Shown here: positions 29,041-37,197 of the stretch, piece by piece
Numbering within the stretch: the first letter of the stretch is position 1
Layout of the letters: each line of letters starts with the position of its first letter
Assembly (NCBI GenBank): GCA_040386975.1
Contig: JAZKEO010000013.1
Location: 1 to 64,000, forward strand
Length of the DNA: 64,000 nucleotides
Source: M2408 sp040386975
GTDB lineage: Bacteria; Bacteroidota; Bacteroidia; Flavobacteriales_D; Crocinitomicaceae
Direction of reading: 5' to 3'
Notes under the pieces: model-generated
What the model was told of the DNA's origin: nothing
The model's input: only the letters and a program-made list of their open reading frames with translations
The model's database searches: none
Program-made: the position numbers and the translations under genes

Positions 29041-29868
29041 ATGACAAAAGAAACCGCGATCAAATTATTTGAAGAGACAAAAGTTCGTTCACTTTGGGAT
29101 GATGTAGAAGAAAAATGGTATTTTTCAATAGTAGATGTTATTGGAATACTGACAGAACAATTAGATCATCAAGGAGCAAGAAATTACTGGAAAGTTTTAA
29201 AAATCAGACTTTTAAAAGAAGGAAATGAAACGGTTACAAATTGTAACCGTTTGAAGCTTCTTGCTGCTGATGGAAAGTTGAGATATACCGATGTTGCAGA
29301 TACTGAACAATTATTTCGCTTAATTCAGTCAATACCATCAAAAAAAGCTGAACCATTTAAATTATGGTTAGCAAAAGTAGGAAGGGAAAGAATTGATGAA
29401 ATTGAAAATCCAGAATTAGGTATTGATCGTTTAATGGAAACTTATCTAAAAAAGGGATATAGTAAAGAATGGATAAATCAACGTTTAAAAAGTATTGAAG
29501 TTCGAAAAGAGTTAACAGATGAATGGGAAACAAGAGGTGTTCAGAAAGGTTTAGAATTTGCAATCTTAACTGATGAAATCACAAAAGCTTGGAGTGGATT
29601 AACTGTAAAAGAGTATAAAAATTTCAAGGACTTAAAAAAAGAAAATATTCGTGATAATATGACTAATATGGAACTTGTTTTAAACATGTTAGCAGAGGCA
29701 ACAACAACAGAAATCAGTAAGGAGAAAAAACCAAAAACCTTTATAGAAAGCAAAACTATTGCTAATCAAGGAGGAACAATTGCAGGAAATACTCGTAAAC
29801 AAATTGAAGCTAAGACAGGAAAAAATATTGTCAGTTCAATCTCAGCGAAAAAGCTAATTGGTAAATAA
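29041..29868 (+). CDS. BRO-N / DinD-like protein
   Basis: The 275-residue protein opens with a Bro-N-type domain (about 1-130: VRSLWDDVEEKWYFSIVDVIGIL, YWKVLKIRLLKEGNE, TNCNRLKLLAADGKLRYTDVA). It is followed by a segment typical of the chromosomal DinD-like branch (GIDRLMETYLKKGYSKEWINQRLKSIEVRKELTDEW). BRO domains bind DNA in viral and phage antirepressors; the chromosomal branch is linked to DNA damage only by similarity to DinD. No phage gene lies nearby. A perfect 25-bp palindrome (29228-29252) lies within the coding region. Confidence 0.75.
   Translation: MTKETAIKLFEETKVRSLWDDVEEKWYFSIVDVIGILTEQLDHQGARNYWKVLKIRLLKEGNETVTNCNRLKLLAADGKLRYTDVADTEQLFRLIQSIPSKKAEPFKLWLAKVGRERIDEIENPELGIDRLMETYLKKGYSKEWINQRLKSIEVRKELTDEWETRGVQKGLEFAILTDEITKAWSGLTVKEYKNFKDLKKENIRDNMTNMELVLNMLAEATTTEISKEKKPKTFIESKTIANQGGTIAGNTRKQIEAKTGKNIVSSISAKKLIGK
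29228..29252. repeat. Perfect 25-bp palindrome within the BRO-N gene
   Basis: AAACGGTTACAA, a central A, then TTGTAACCGTTT form exact 12-bp inverted arms inside codons for ETVTNCNRL. It could be an autoregulatory operator or a chance result of a conserved peptide motif. Confidence 0.7.
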
Positions 29869-29904
29869 ATTAAATTTTAAAAACATATTTAATCCAAATT
29901 AATG

Positions 29905-29912
29905 TACTTTTG
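29905..29912 (+). promoter_or_regulatory. -7 box (TACTTTTG) for kdsB-crcB
   Basis: TACTTTTG matches TAnnTTTG 17 bases before the kdsB ATG at 29929. No -33 TTG is seen. Confidence 0.5.
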
Positions 29913-29928
29913 AATTAAAAATTAATTG

Positions 29929-30663
29929 ATGTTAAAAGTTCTTGGAATAATTCCTGCTCGATTTGATTCTTCCCGTTTTCCGGGTAAACCTTTACTTGAT
30001 TTGATGGGGAAAACGATGATTCAACGGGTTTACGAAGGAGCAAAAAAGTCTCAAAAATTAAGTGAAGTTATTGTTGCGACTGACGACAAACGTATTTTTG
30101 ATGAGGTAATTCGTTTTGGAGGAAAGGCGATGATGACAGCCAAAAATCATCCAAGTGGAACAGATCGCTGTGGAGAAGTGAGCAAAAACTTTCCTGATTT
30201 TGATGTGGTGATTAACATTCAAGGCGATGAACCTTTGGTTGATTTTCGCCAAATAGATCAATTGATTTCAGCTTTTGAAGATGAGTCAACTTCGATTGCA
30301 ACTTTAGGAATTAAAAATGTGAGTTTGGAAGATTTAAATAATCCAAATCGCATTAAAATTGTCGTGAATCAGAAACAAAAAGCACTTTATTTTTCTCGTT
30401 CTTGTATTCCAAATTTCGCCAATTATTCAGAAAATGCAAGTGAATTTTATCCATTTTTGAGGCACATTGGTTTGTACGCTTACCGTACGGAAATTTTACA
30501 AAAAATCATTTCTTTAGAGCCAACAAAATTGGAAAAAATCGAATCTTTGGAACAATTGCGTTGGTTGTATTATGGTTATGAAATTACAGTTGTAGAAACA
30601 ACAATCGAAACACCAAATATCGACGTTCCGGCCGATGTTGAACAAGTTTTAAAATTTTTGTAA
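29929..30663 (+). CDS. kdsB: 3-deoxy-manno-octulosonate cytidylyltransferase
   Basis: The enzyme activates Kdo to CMP-Kdo for lipopolysaccharide core synthesis (EC 2.7.7.38). The 244-residue protein has the nucleotide-binding IIPARFDSSRFPGKPL at the N-terminus, then DRCGEV and INIQGDEPLVD, all family hallmarks. I chose the ATG at 29929 rather than the in-frame TTG at 29926. The stop shares one base with the crcB start (TAATG), so the two are translationally coupled, although their functions are unrelated. Confidence 0.95.
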   Translation: MLKVLGIIPARFDSSRFPGKPLLDLMGKTMIQRVYEGAKKSQKLSEVIVATDDKRIFDEVIRFGGKAMMTAKNHPSGTDRCGEVSKNFPDFDVVINIQGDEPLVDFRQIDQLISAFEDESTSIATLGIKNVSLEDLNNPNRIKIVVNQKQKALYFSRSCIPNFANYSENASEFYPFLRHIGLYAYRTEILQKIISLEPTKLEKIESLEQLRWLYYGYEITVVETTIETPNIDVPADVEQVLKFL

Positions 30664-31031
30664 TGAACTTTTTAGCAGTTTTTATTGGAGGAGGTTTGGG
30701 TTCTCTGGCTCGTTATCTGATGGGGATTTTAGTTTCTAAATCAAATCAAAGTGGTTTTGCATTTTATTTTCCTTTGGCGACTTTTCTTTCAAACGTTTTG
30801 GCTTGCATCATTTTAGCTTTTACGATTTATTTTTTTAAAGATAAATTTGAAAGTTCAAGCTGGATTTCACCTCTCATTATTACTGGTTTTTGTGGTGGAT
30901 TCAGTACTTTCTCCAGTTTTTCATTGGAAACAACGATACTTTTTCAACAAGGAAATTACCTTTGGGCAATTCTAAATATTGTTATTTCGCTTGCTTTTGG
31001 AGTAGGGATTTTTTTGTTTTTTCAAAAGTAA
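30663..31031 (+). CDS. crcB: Fluoride channel CrcB/FluC
   Basis: This 122-residue inner-membrane protein with four predicted helices exports fluoride. Family motifs are GGGLGSLARYLMG (10-22), TFLSNVLAC (about 40) and GFCGGFSTFSSFSLE (about 80-95), the last holding the channel Phe and Ser/Thr residues. It overlaps kdsB by one base, so there is no room for its own fluoride riboswitch. Small hairpins follow the gene. Confidence 0.93.
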   Translation: MNFLAVFIGGGLGSLARYLMGILVSKSNQSGFAFYFPLATFLSNVLACIILAFTIYFFKDKFESSSWISPLIITGFCGGFSTFSSFSLETTILFQQGNYLWAILNIVISLAFGVGIFLFFQK

Positions 31032-31040
31032 GTCAATTTT

Positions 31041-31065
31041 TACTTTTTTCATTGCCAAAAAAGTA
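31041..31065. terminator. Hairpin after crcB
   Basis: TACTTTTTT (31041-31049), CATTGCC, AAAAAAGTA (31057-31065) is a perfect 9-bp stem 9 bases after the crcB stop. It is AT-only in the stem and lacks a following T-run, so termination is plausible but not certain. Confidence 0.5.
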
Positions 31066-31095
31066 AACAAAAAGGCTAGGTCTTTATTCGAAAAA

Positions 31096-31205
31096 TTGAA
31101 AATTACGTCTCATTACACTTTTGAAACCAAACTTATCAAGTTGTTAGCCAAATTGAAATTTGGACAACTTGATTTCAAACAAGGTTTCAAAGACGTTTCA
31201 TTCAA
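31096..31205. repeat. Imperfect 110-bp inverted repeat (MITE- or REP-like)
   Basis: The arms pair in nested blocks: TTGAA/TTCAA (31096, 31201), ACGTC/GACGT (31105, 31192), CTTTTGAAACC/GGTTTCAAAG (31118, 31183), CAAGTTGT/ACAACTTG (31137, 31164) and CCAAATT/AATTTGG (31148, 31157). Bulges interrupt the pairing. This occupies most of the 313-base spacer between crcB and ricT; no ORF is present there. It could be a decayed mobile element or a structured RNA. Confidence 0.6.
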
Positions 31206-31344
31206 CTTATTTTCTACTTTTTCAGCATAATGACCATTTTTGTTTCTCGTAAATAACTTTCACGATTATTTGTGTATTTTTCGATTTTTAAACTCTACGT
31301 TGACGAATCCAAAAAAATTAGTACCTTTATCCAAAATTAAATCT

Positions 31345-32727
31345 ATGGGATGTACCTCTTGTAGCTCTGGCGGTGGAACACCAAAAGGCTGTCAAAATAA
31401 CGGAACCTGTAGCTCTGGTGGATGTAACAAATTAGGTGTTTTTGATTGGTTGGGAAATATGAAATTACCAAGCGGTCAGGCGCCATACGACATAGTTGAA
31501 GTTCGATTTAAGAACAGTAGAAAAGAATTTTACCGCAATGATAAAAATTTATCTTTGCAAGTTGGTGATGTGATTGTCGTGGATGTTAGCCCTGGATATG
31601 ACGTAGGAGTTGTATCAATTGTTGGGGAATTAGCCAGAATACAAGTGAATAAAAAATCTCCAAACTTAAAACCTTTGGAAACCAAAAAGATTTTGCGCAT
31701 TGCAAATCAAGCTGATATTGATAAATGGGCGAAAGCCAGAGAGTTAGAGAAAGAAGTGATGTTTCAATCACGTACTTTGGCTCTAAATTTGAAACTTCAA
31801 ATGAAGATTTCAGATGTTGAATATCAAGGTGATTTGTCAAAAGCTGCTTTTTATTATACTGCAGATCAACGTGTTGATTTCCGTCAGCTAATCAAAGATA
31901 TGGCTGATAAATTCAAAGTTAGAGTTGAGATGCGTCAAATTGGTTCACGTCAAGAAGCTTCCCGTTTAGGTGGAATTGGTTCTTGCGGAAGAGAATTGTG
32001 TTGTTCGACTTGGTTGACAGATTTCAGAACTGTTTCCACTTCTGCGGCACGTTACCAACAACTTTCCTTGAATCCACAAAAATTAGCTGGTCAATGTGGA
32101 AAGTTAAAATGTTGTTTGAACTACGAATTAGACATGTATTTGGACGCAATTAAAAGTTTTCCAACTGTTGAAACAAAATTACAGACAGAAAAAGGAACAG
32201 CTTTTCACGTAAAAACAGACGTTTTCAAGCGTCTTATGTGGTACATGTACAGCGAAGGTTCAGGCTTAATTGCTTTGAGTCCTGAGCGTGTTGCGGAAAT
32301 CAAAAAGATGAATGAGCAGAAACAAAAACCTGCTGATTTAGTTTCTTTTGTTGAGAAAAAAGTGATCGTTGAACCTGTTTATGCCAATGTGGATGCTCAA
32401 GATAGTTTGAATCGTTTTGACAATACTTTTAAGAATAAAAAGAAGAAAAAACCTGCTGGAACTTCGACAGGCTCAGTTTCCGCTAATTCATCAAGACCAA
32501 ATTCAACTAATTCGAATCAAAACAGACCAAATCCACAGAATCTAACAGCTGGAAAAAATCTTGTACCGAATCCAAATCAAGCACCGAAAGCTTCGACAGG
32601 CCCTGCTTCTGATAATGTGAATCCAAATGCAACTGGTGACGCTGAAAATAAGCCTAAAAAGTTTAAGAAAAAGAGACCGTTTAAGAAAAAAAATCCGTCA
32701 GACAATGAACAAAAGCCTCTTCCATAA
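31345..32727 (+). CDS. ricT: PSP1-domain protein RicT
   Basis: The 460-residue protein has a cysteine-rich N-terminus (GCTSCSSGGGTPKGCQNNGTC). The PSP1 domain (about 50-290) includes GSRQEASRLGGIGSCGRELCCSTWL and GQCGKLKCCLNYE, whose cysteines could hold an Fe-S cluster as in the RicT (YaaT) complex of Bacillus. The tail (about 360-460) is low-complexity, rich in Ser, Asn, Pro and Lys. I chose the ATG at 31345 because it begins the conserved Cys-rich segment; the frame opens at 31240. gldH overlaps its end by 23 bases. Confidence 0.85.
   Translation: MGCTSCSSGGGTPKGCQNNGTCSSGGCNKLGVFDWLGNMKLPSGQAPYDIVEVRFKNSRKEFYRNDKNLSLQVGDVIVVDVSPGYDVGVVSIVGELARIQVNKKSPNLKPLETKKILRIANQADIDKWAKARELEKEVMFQSRTLALNLKLQMKISDVEYQGDLSKAAFYYTADQRVDFRQLIKDMADKFKVRVEMRQIGSRQEASRLGGIGSCGRELCCSTWLTDFRTVSTSAARYQQLSLNPQKLAGQCGKLKCCLNYELDMYLDAIKSFPTVETKLQTEKGTAFHVKTDVFKRLMWYMYSEGSGLIALSPERVAEIKKMNEQKQKPADLVSFVEKKVIVEPVYANVDAQDSLNRFDNTFKNKKKKKPAGTSTGSVSANSSRPNSTNSNQNRPNPQNLTAGKNLVPNPNQAPKASTGPASDNVNPNATGDAENKPKKFKKKRPFKKKNPSDNEQKPLP
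32461..32478 (+). repeat. Interspersed repeat CTTCGACAGGCTCAGT, copy 1
   Basis: CTTCGACAGGCTCAGT lies in the disordered tail of ricT, encoding TSTGSVS. A shorter copy (32591-32605, CTTCGACAGGCCCTG) follows 130 bases later in the same reading frame, and an intergenic copy lies at 34622-34640. The repeat has been tolerated as protein-coding sequence. Confidence 0.65.
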
Positions 32728-33196
32728 ATTTTATATCAAAATTGGAATTTTTCTTTTCTGTGCAACTTTTTTGTTGAGTTGTAGTGAACAATCATTTTAT
32801 GAAAAATCGTATTCTTTCAAAGGAAATACTTGGGGACAAAAGGTAAAACCGATGTTTAAAATCGAAATTACGGACACGAGTAAATACTACGATTTTATTT
32901 TGACTTTGCGCACCACAACGGATTATGCCTATAGCAATGCGTGGATTTATATGAATACGCTTACGCCAAATAAAATTAAAGCGAGAGAGCCTTTCGAGAT
33001 TAAAATTACAAATCCTGACGGAACATGGATTGGTACAAAATCTGGAACAATCGTTGAAAACTTACTCTATTTTAAAAGACGTAAATTTCCTTTAAAAGGA
33101 GTTTATTATTTTCAAATGGAACAAGCGGTTGTTCAAGAAAACCTCAATGAAGTATTGGATATTGGCTTGAGACTTTTGGAGTCTAAAGAAGAATAA
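32705..33196 (+). CDS. gldH: Gliding motility lipoprotein GldH
   Basis: The 163-residue lipoprotein has a lipobox FLLSC with acylated Cys26, followed by SEQSFYEKSYSFKGNTW. This and the INNDGTWIGTK-like stretch (ITNPDGTWIGTKSG) match GldH, which is required for gliding in Flavobacterium johnsoniae. The start at 32705 overlaps ricT by 23 bases; the longer frame from 32627 would precede the signal peptide with a very basic segment. A ricT-gldH pairing is, as I recall, common in the phylum. Confidence 0.87.
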   Translation: MNKSLFHKFYIKIGIFLFCATFLLSCSEQSFYEKSYSFKGNTWGQKVKPMFKIEITDTSKYYDFILTLRTTTDYAYSNAWIYMNTLTPNKIKAREPFEIKITNPDGTWIGTKSGTIVENLLYFKRRKFPLKGVYYFQMEQAVVQENLNEVLDIGLRLLESKEE

Positions 33197-33418
33197 ATTA
33201 TTTGCGCTTAACGAAAAATCATATTGTTAAATTGAATCCAAATGTCGCCTTTTATTCTGTAATGAATGTAAAGAACTGAAAAGCGGGCACCATAAGGAAG
33301 CTGCAAGCTCGCCGAAATGGTCGTTTTTCAGGATTGAAATGATTGGAGGAATAAACAGCGATGAGTTTTCTTTTGGTTCTTTGCTTTTGAGGAAAAAGAA
33401 AAGAACAATTTAAATCTT
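33197..33418. other. Convergent spacer with hairpins
   Basis: The 222-base spacer between gldH and the small membrane protein gene has an unusually GC-rich core (33282-33335) flanked by CTGAAAA (33278) and TTTTCAG (33334). A second hairpin, GTTCTTT-g-CTTTT-GAGGA-AAAAG-a-AAAGAAC (33376-33406), lies near its right end and may terminate either gene. I see no ORF. Confidence 0.5.
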
Positions 33419-33664
33419 TTACTTTCTTTTCATGAAAACCATTTTCAATACCCCAATAATTTTTTTGCGAAACAAAAGTAAAAGCAGAATATATGGAATA
33501 ATCATCAAATACAAAATCCCAGAATTTATATTTGTACCAAAAGATGCTTCATCCATTTCTGCTCCTTGTTCTGCCAACAATTTACATTGTGAGCAACCTT
33601 GAGCAAATATTTCTTGCGAAAGGCTAAGAAAGAAAAGTAAAAGTGTTAAAACAAGCTTTTTCAT
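33419..33664 (-). CDS. Small membrane protein with periplasmic CxxC
   Basis: The 81-residue protein has a signal peptide ending IFAQ. A short periplasmic stretch carries CSQC (residues 24-27), followed by one membrane helix (about 49-65) and a basic cytoplasmic tail. I do not recognise a named family. It is the last gene of the TlpA/DUF6029/Omp28 operon, 26 bases after Omp28; the paired cysteines fit a thiol-redox or metal role in that set. This is inference. Confidence 0.65.
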   Translation of the reverse strand: MKKLVLTLLLFFLSLSQEIFAQGCSQCKLLAEQGAEMDEASFGTNINSGILYLMIIPYILLLLLFRKKIIGVLKMVFMKRK

Positions 33665-33690
33665 GTTGCAAAGTTAATGAAAAAATTAGA

Positions 33691-34605
33691 TCATTCTATT
33701 TCTACACGAATCACTTGGTAAATTTCTAAGCTTACTTTATCAAGCACATAAACCAACAAGTGCATGTTTGACGGATTGTATTGCAATGGGATTTTATAAG
33801 AATAATCGATGTAATATTTACCATTTTCCTTTTTATCAGCATCAGAAAGTGTTCTTCCAAAAGCCTTTCCATCAATGCAATTTCTTTGGACATTACGATG
33901 AACGTAATTTAGGGAATCTATTCCTCCAGGAAAAGATTGTGGTTTAATGATTGAATCTTCCATTAAATACACAACTTGTGCTAAATCAGTGTTGATTGTG
34001 CCAATTTTTTCGATTTCAGTATGTAAATAAAAGCCTTTTGTTTCATCGTAATAATTTAATTTTGCTTGAATATTTACCTTTAAATCATTTGTAGCATAGT
34101 AATTAGCTAATTTATTTGCCCATTGACTGTGCATTAGAGTATTTTCACCATTTATTGGAATTCGACTTACAGCTCCCCATGGATTACCTACAAAAGCTGA
34201 ACCTGGTTTGGAACCAAAAAATTTACCTATTTCTAAGCCTTGTGGATTTGTGAAATCATGAAGGTATAAAGGTGCGTGTAACTCTTGAAAAGAACCTAAT
34301 CCTTCAGCCCCAGAATGAATACTTGCTGTAAAAACACGATTTGGATATTCATGTTCTAATTCTTCAGCTTCCACCGCGGCAAGAGGACAATAAATGCATT
34401 TGTGCCCTGTGAAATCTTCAATTAAAAAATTTCTATTCGTATTGGTGTTTGGATCAAATGTTGGCCAAATTGTTGTTTCATATTCAGACCAATTTCCAGG
34501 ATAGATTGTTGTGTCTAATTCGATTGATGGAGGAAATGGATGTTCCACTTTGTCACATGATGCGAGTGAGAAGGCGATTAATACTATAAAAAATATGTTT
34601 TTCAT
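33691..34605 (-). CDS. Omp28-related lipoprotein
   Basis: The 304-residue protein has a lipobox SLASC (acylated Cys17). The thioredoxin-fold-like Omp28 region contains EDFTGHKCIYCP (Cys70, Cys73), and GGIDSLNYVHRNVQR lies further on. Omp28 was described as a surface protein of Porphyromonas gingivalis; the CxxC resembles a thioredoxin site but no activity is established here. It follows the DUF6029-like gene by 98 bases in an operon opened by a TlpA-like gene. Confidence 0.87.
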   Translation of the reverse strand: MKNIFFIVLIAFSLASCDKVEHPFPPSIELDTTIYPGNWSEYETTIWPTFDPNTNTNRNFLIEDFTGHKCIYCPLAAVEAEELEHEYPNRVFTASIHSGAEGLGSFQELHAPLYLHDFTNPQGLEIGKFFGSKPGSAFVGNPWGAVSRIPINGENTLMHSQWANKLANYYATNDLKVNIQAKLNYYDETKGFYLHTEIEKIGTINTDLAQVVYLMEDSIIKPQSFPGGIDSLNYVHRNVQRNCIDGKAFGRTLSDADKKENGKYYIDYSYKIPLQYNPSNMHLLVYVLDKVSLEIYQVIRVEIE

Positions 34606-34621
34606 TAATTCGATTGTTAGA

Positions 34622-34640
34622 ACTTCGACAAGCTCAGTTT
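34622..34640. repeat. Interspersed repeat CTTCGACAAGCTCAGT, intergenic copy
   Basis: CTTCGACAAGCTCAGT lies in the 98-base spacer between the Omp28 and DUF6029-like genes and differs from the ricT copy at one base. It supports a genome-wide short interspersed repeat. Confidence 0.65.
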
Positions 34641-34703
34641 AAAATTATTAGACTTTGAATATATTTTTCCACTTTTAACTCTTCACTTTTAGTTTTTCAC
34701 TCG

Positions 34704-36377
34704 TTAAAAGCTATGCGTGAAAGAAAAAGTTAAACCATTTGATGCAGGAACAAAGCGACAAACTCCTCCAACACAAAATAATCCTGCTCTTTGTCTTCCG
34801 TAAGAAAAAGTAAAGCGTGTAGATTCTTTCACATAACCAATTGTTCCGATGAGGTAATGAATTTGAAGTTCTTTGTGAGGATTTCCATAATTATATTGAT
34901 CCATAATTCCAGCAAACCAATGTGATTTATAATTGTATTCTAAAACCAAAGTTGCCCAATCGCCTTTATCTTTTTCGGTAAATAAAGTTTGAACTTCGGT
35001 TCTGATAGAATGATTTGCATTTAAGCGATAACCAAGTTCTAAAATACCAATATTTGAGTGAATAATTCCTTTTGCATCGGATGTGATTTTTGCTACATCA
35101 TTATTTAAACTGATGTTATAATAACTTAGAATAAAATTCAATTTTTTACTAACTTTTCTTGATATACTGACATTGAAATCTCTCCAAAGCAGACTATCAC
35201 TTAAGTCAAAAGGTTTTGATTCGTAAGTTACACGATTTGAATCAATTTGAGTTTGGCTAACCCCATGTCTTAATGGAATATACGCTGTCGAAATATTTGC
35301 ATTAATTGATGTTCCGTATTTTCCACCTAATTTTTTCCCCCAATTTTTATCTTTTGGTAAAGTGTAAACTAATTCTGCCTGAAAAGCAATTTCCCCTAAA
35401 GGTTGTGTCGCATAAGGGTAAAGGGAAGCAACTAAATTATAAGAATGTGTTTTATTTAAAGCTGGAAGGTAATTGATAAAAACATCTTGCAAATTTTTTG
35501 TTCTATCCGAACGAAAACTCATATTATCAACTGATTTTCCAGAAATTAATAAACCAAAACCTTTTTTGGAATAGCCAAAATTGGCAACCGTCGCATGACC
35601 TTTATTGTAGATATAGGCATTATCAGCTGAAGGGTCGTTGTCTTTGATAACATGTTCCGCATCAAGAGTAAATTTTCCGTAACGGATTTTTATTCTCCCG
35701 CCGTAAAGACCTACGTTTTCTGGTAAGATAAGAGACTCATTATCGTCAACTTGATATTTACTAACCAAAGAAGCTCCAAGAGTTAAATCTAATTTTTTAT
35801 CTTTTAGAAAACCAATGAAATCATTTAAATGAAATTCTGAGTCAAAGCCTCTAACAGTTCCTTCAGCATGTTCGATTTGTCCATTTTGAAAAGATAAACG
35901 TTGTTTCCCGTAAACTCCTTTTAAAAGAATTCCTTTGTATGGTCTGACAATTAATCTAAAACCATCCATTAAATTGTCATAACCCAAAGCTCTATCTTCA
36001 TAAGCTCTGAAAGCAATTCCTGATCCAAATTGTTCGTAATATGTTCCGATTGTTACATCAATAAAATCATTTGCGTATCCAATGTAGCGCATTCCAAGTC
36101 CAGTTCCGTCAAAACGATTTGGATATCCTTGAATACGTGGAAGATAGGATTCAAATCGAGCTCCGGCTTTAAAATTTCCTTTCGTTATAAAGACGTTCAT
36201 GTAGGAATTTAATAAAGCTTTTTCTGCAGGCTGATTTGCCCCAATTAAGCTATCAGCGTTCAAATACTGAAATTGACTTTCAATGTTTCCAGTGATTGTT
36301 GCTTCGTTATTTTGAGAAAATCCAAAGAAAGATAAAAGCGAAAAAAATAAGATTAAAGGATGTTTTTTTTGAAACAT
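34704..36377 (-). CDS. DUF6029-like outer-membrane protein
   Basis: The 557-residue protein has a signal peptide (about 1-21, ending FGFS). The body is typical of a large beta-barrel: GNFKAGARFESYLPRI, GLGMRYIGYANDFIDVTIGTYYEQFGSG, ending in SFTHSF with a terminal Phe. It looks like the DUF6029 family of Bacteroidota, whose function is unknown. It lies 19 bases after a TlpA-like thioredoxin gene and before Omp28. I assign the family from memory of its N-terminal motif, so the label is moderate. Confidence 0.75.
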   Translation of the reverse strand: MFQKKHPLILFFSLLSFFGFSQNNEATITGNIESQFQYLNADSLIGANQPAEKALLNSYMNVFITKGNFKAGARFESYLPRIQGYPNRFDGTGLGMRYIGYANDFIDVTIGTYYEQFGSGIAFRAYEDRALGYDNLMDGFRLIVRPYKGILLKGVYGKQRLSFQNGQIEHAEGTVRGFDSEFHLNDFIGFLKDKKLDLTLGASLVSKYQVDDNESLILPENVGLYGGRIKIRYGKFTLDAEHVIKDNDPSADNAYIYNKGHATVANFGYSKKGFGLLISGKSVDNMSFRSDRTKNLQDVFINYLPALNKTHSYNLVASLYPYATQPLGEIAFQAELVYTLPKDKNWGKKLGGKYGTSINANISTAYIPLRHGVSQTQIDSNRVTYESKPFDLSDSLLWRDFNVSISRKVSKKLNFILSYYNISLNNDVAKITSDAKGIIHSNIGILELGYRLNANHSIRTEVQTLFTEKDKGDWATLVLEYNYKSHWFAGIMDQYNYGNPHKELQIHYLIGTIGYVKESTRFTFSYGRQRAGLFCVGGVCRFVPASNGLTFSFTHSF

Positions 36378-36396
36378 AATAAATGGACTTTACAAA

Positions 36397-36912
36397 TTAA
36401 GGTTTGTCTTTTACTAATTTCAAAATTTCTTGATGTAATAACTCCTCATCTCCAGGAGAATAACTGTTATGTGAGTAAACGATATTCCCTTCCCAATCAA
36501 TTAAAAATGTATGAGGAACGTTGTTTACTCCCATTGCACGTTTAAAATCTGAATTGGAATCCATTAAAACTAAATATTCCCAAGCTTTACCATTCACATA
36601 TACAGGAACAGAATTTTTTGTTTTTTCATCATCGATAGATACCGCAACAACTGTAACTCCTGTTTCTGCTTGCCAATCTGCATACAACTCATGAATTGTG
36701 TTTAATTCACGTTTACAAGGAGCACACCATGTTGCCCAAAAACTTATAACAATTGGACCTTTCAAACCAAGTTCAGCTGTGTTTACGTCATTTCCTTCCA
36801 TGTCTTTTAATTTAACAGAAGGTAATTTTTTAATGTTTTCTGAATGAGTATCTTGCGCTAAAGAAGAGAAAGAAAGTGTCAAAAATAAAATTCCAAAAAA
36901 GAGCGTTTTCAT
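36397..36912 (-). CDS. TlpA-like periplasmic thioredoxin
   Basis: The 171-residue protein has a signal peptide (1-20, ending LAQ) and a thioredoxin fold with the active site FWATWCAPCKREL (Cys63, Cys66). The cis-Pro region is VNNVPHTFLID. Such proteins reduce disulfides in periplasmic partners. It is the first gene of the operon with DUF6029-like, Omp28 and CxxC-containing proteins, so these cysteine proteins are plausible substrates. Confidence 0.9.
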   Translation of the reverse strand: MKTLFFGILFLTLSFSSLAQDTHSENIKKLPSVKLKDMEGNDVNTAELGLKGPIVISFWATWCAPCKRELNTIHELYADWQAETGVTVVAVSIDDEKTKNSVPVYVNGKAWEYLVLMDSNSDFKRAMGVNNVPHTFLIDWEGNIVYSHNSYSPGDEELLHQEILKLVKDKP

Positions 36913-36966
36913 AGATTCAAATGTTTTTTGTTTTTAAATTGGGTAAACAAATTTGCTACCGTTTTT

Positions 36967-36974
36967 CAAAAGTA
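36967..36974 (-). promoter_or_regulatory. -7 box (TACTTTTG) for the TlpA operon
   Basis: TACTTTTG on the minus strand matches TAnnTTTG, 54 bases before the TlpA start. No CAA pair is present at -33 spacing. Confidence 0.4.
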
Positions 36975-37161
36975 GTCTATTTTACAGTATGCTTGTTTAC
37001 TTTATTTGAATTGTCTCTTGTATTCCTAAGTAGATTAATTGCAGTAATGAGAGCTGAAAGTTATTAGTTTGTGGGCTTTTGATTAAAAGCAATTTAAAAA
37101 ATTATTGTATTCTTAGAAATTTTACTTTCGCAAAATTTGTTTTTTGGTATATTTTTTTCTA

Positions 37162-37169
37162 TATATTTG
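37162..37169 (+). promoter_or_regulatory. -7 box (TATATTTG) for the T9SS protein gene
   Basis: TATATTTG matches TAnnTTTG 28 bases before the ATG at 37198. TTG triplets lie upstream at 37137 and 37144, neither at ideal spacing. Confidence 0.5.
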
Positions 37170-37197
37170 TATCATTAATAATTAAAATCGAATTAGG

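Noticed and set aside
29041..29868. Prophage marked by a BRO-N antirepressor
   Set aside because: No integrase, structural or lysis gene is near; the neighbours are housekeeping genes, and the protein resembles the chromosomal DinD-like branch.
29926..29928. TTG start for kdsB
   Set aside because: An ATG follows directly in frame and gives the usual N-terminus of the family.
30600..30663. Fluoride riboswitch for crcB
   Set aside because: The crcB start overlaps the kdsB stop, leaving no untranslated leader for a riboswitch.
31240..31344. N-terminal extension of RicT
   Set aside because: The extra 35 residues are not domain-like, while the ATG at 31345 begins the Cys-rich conserved part.
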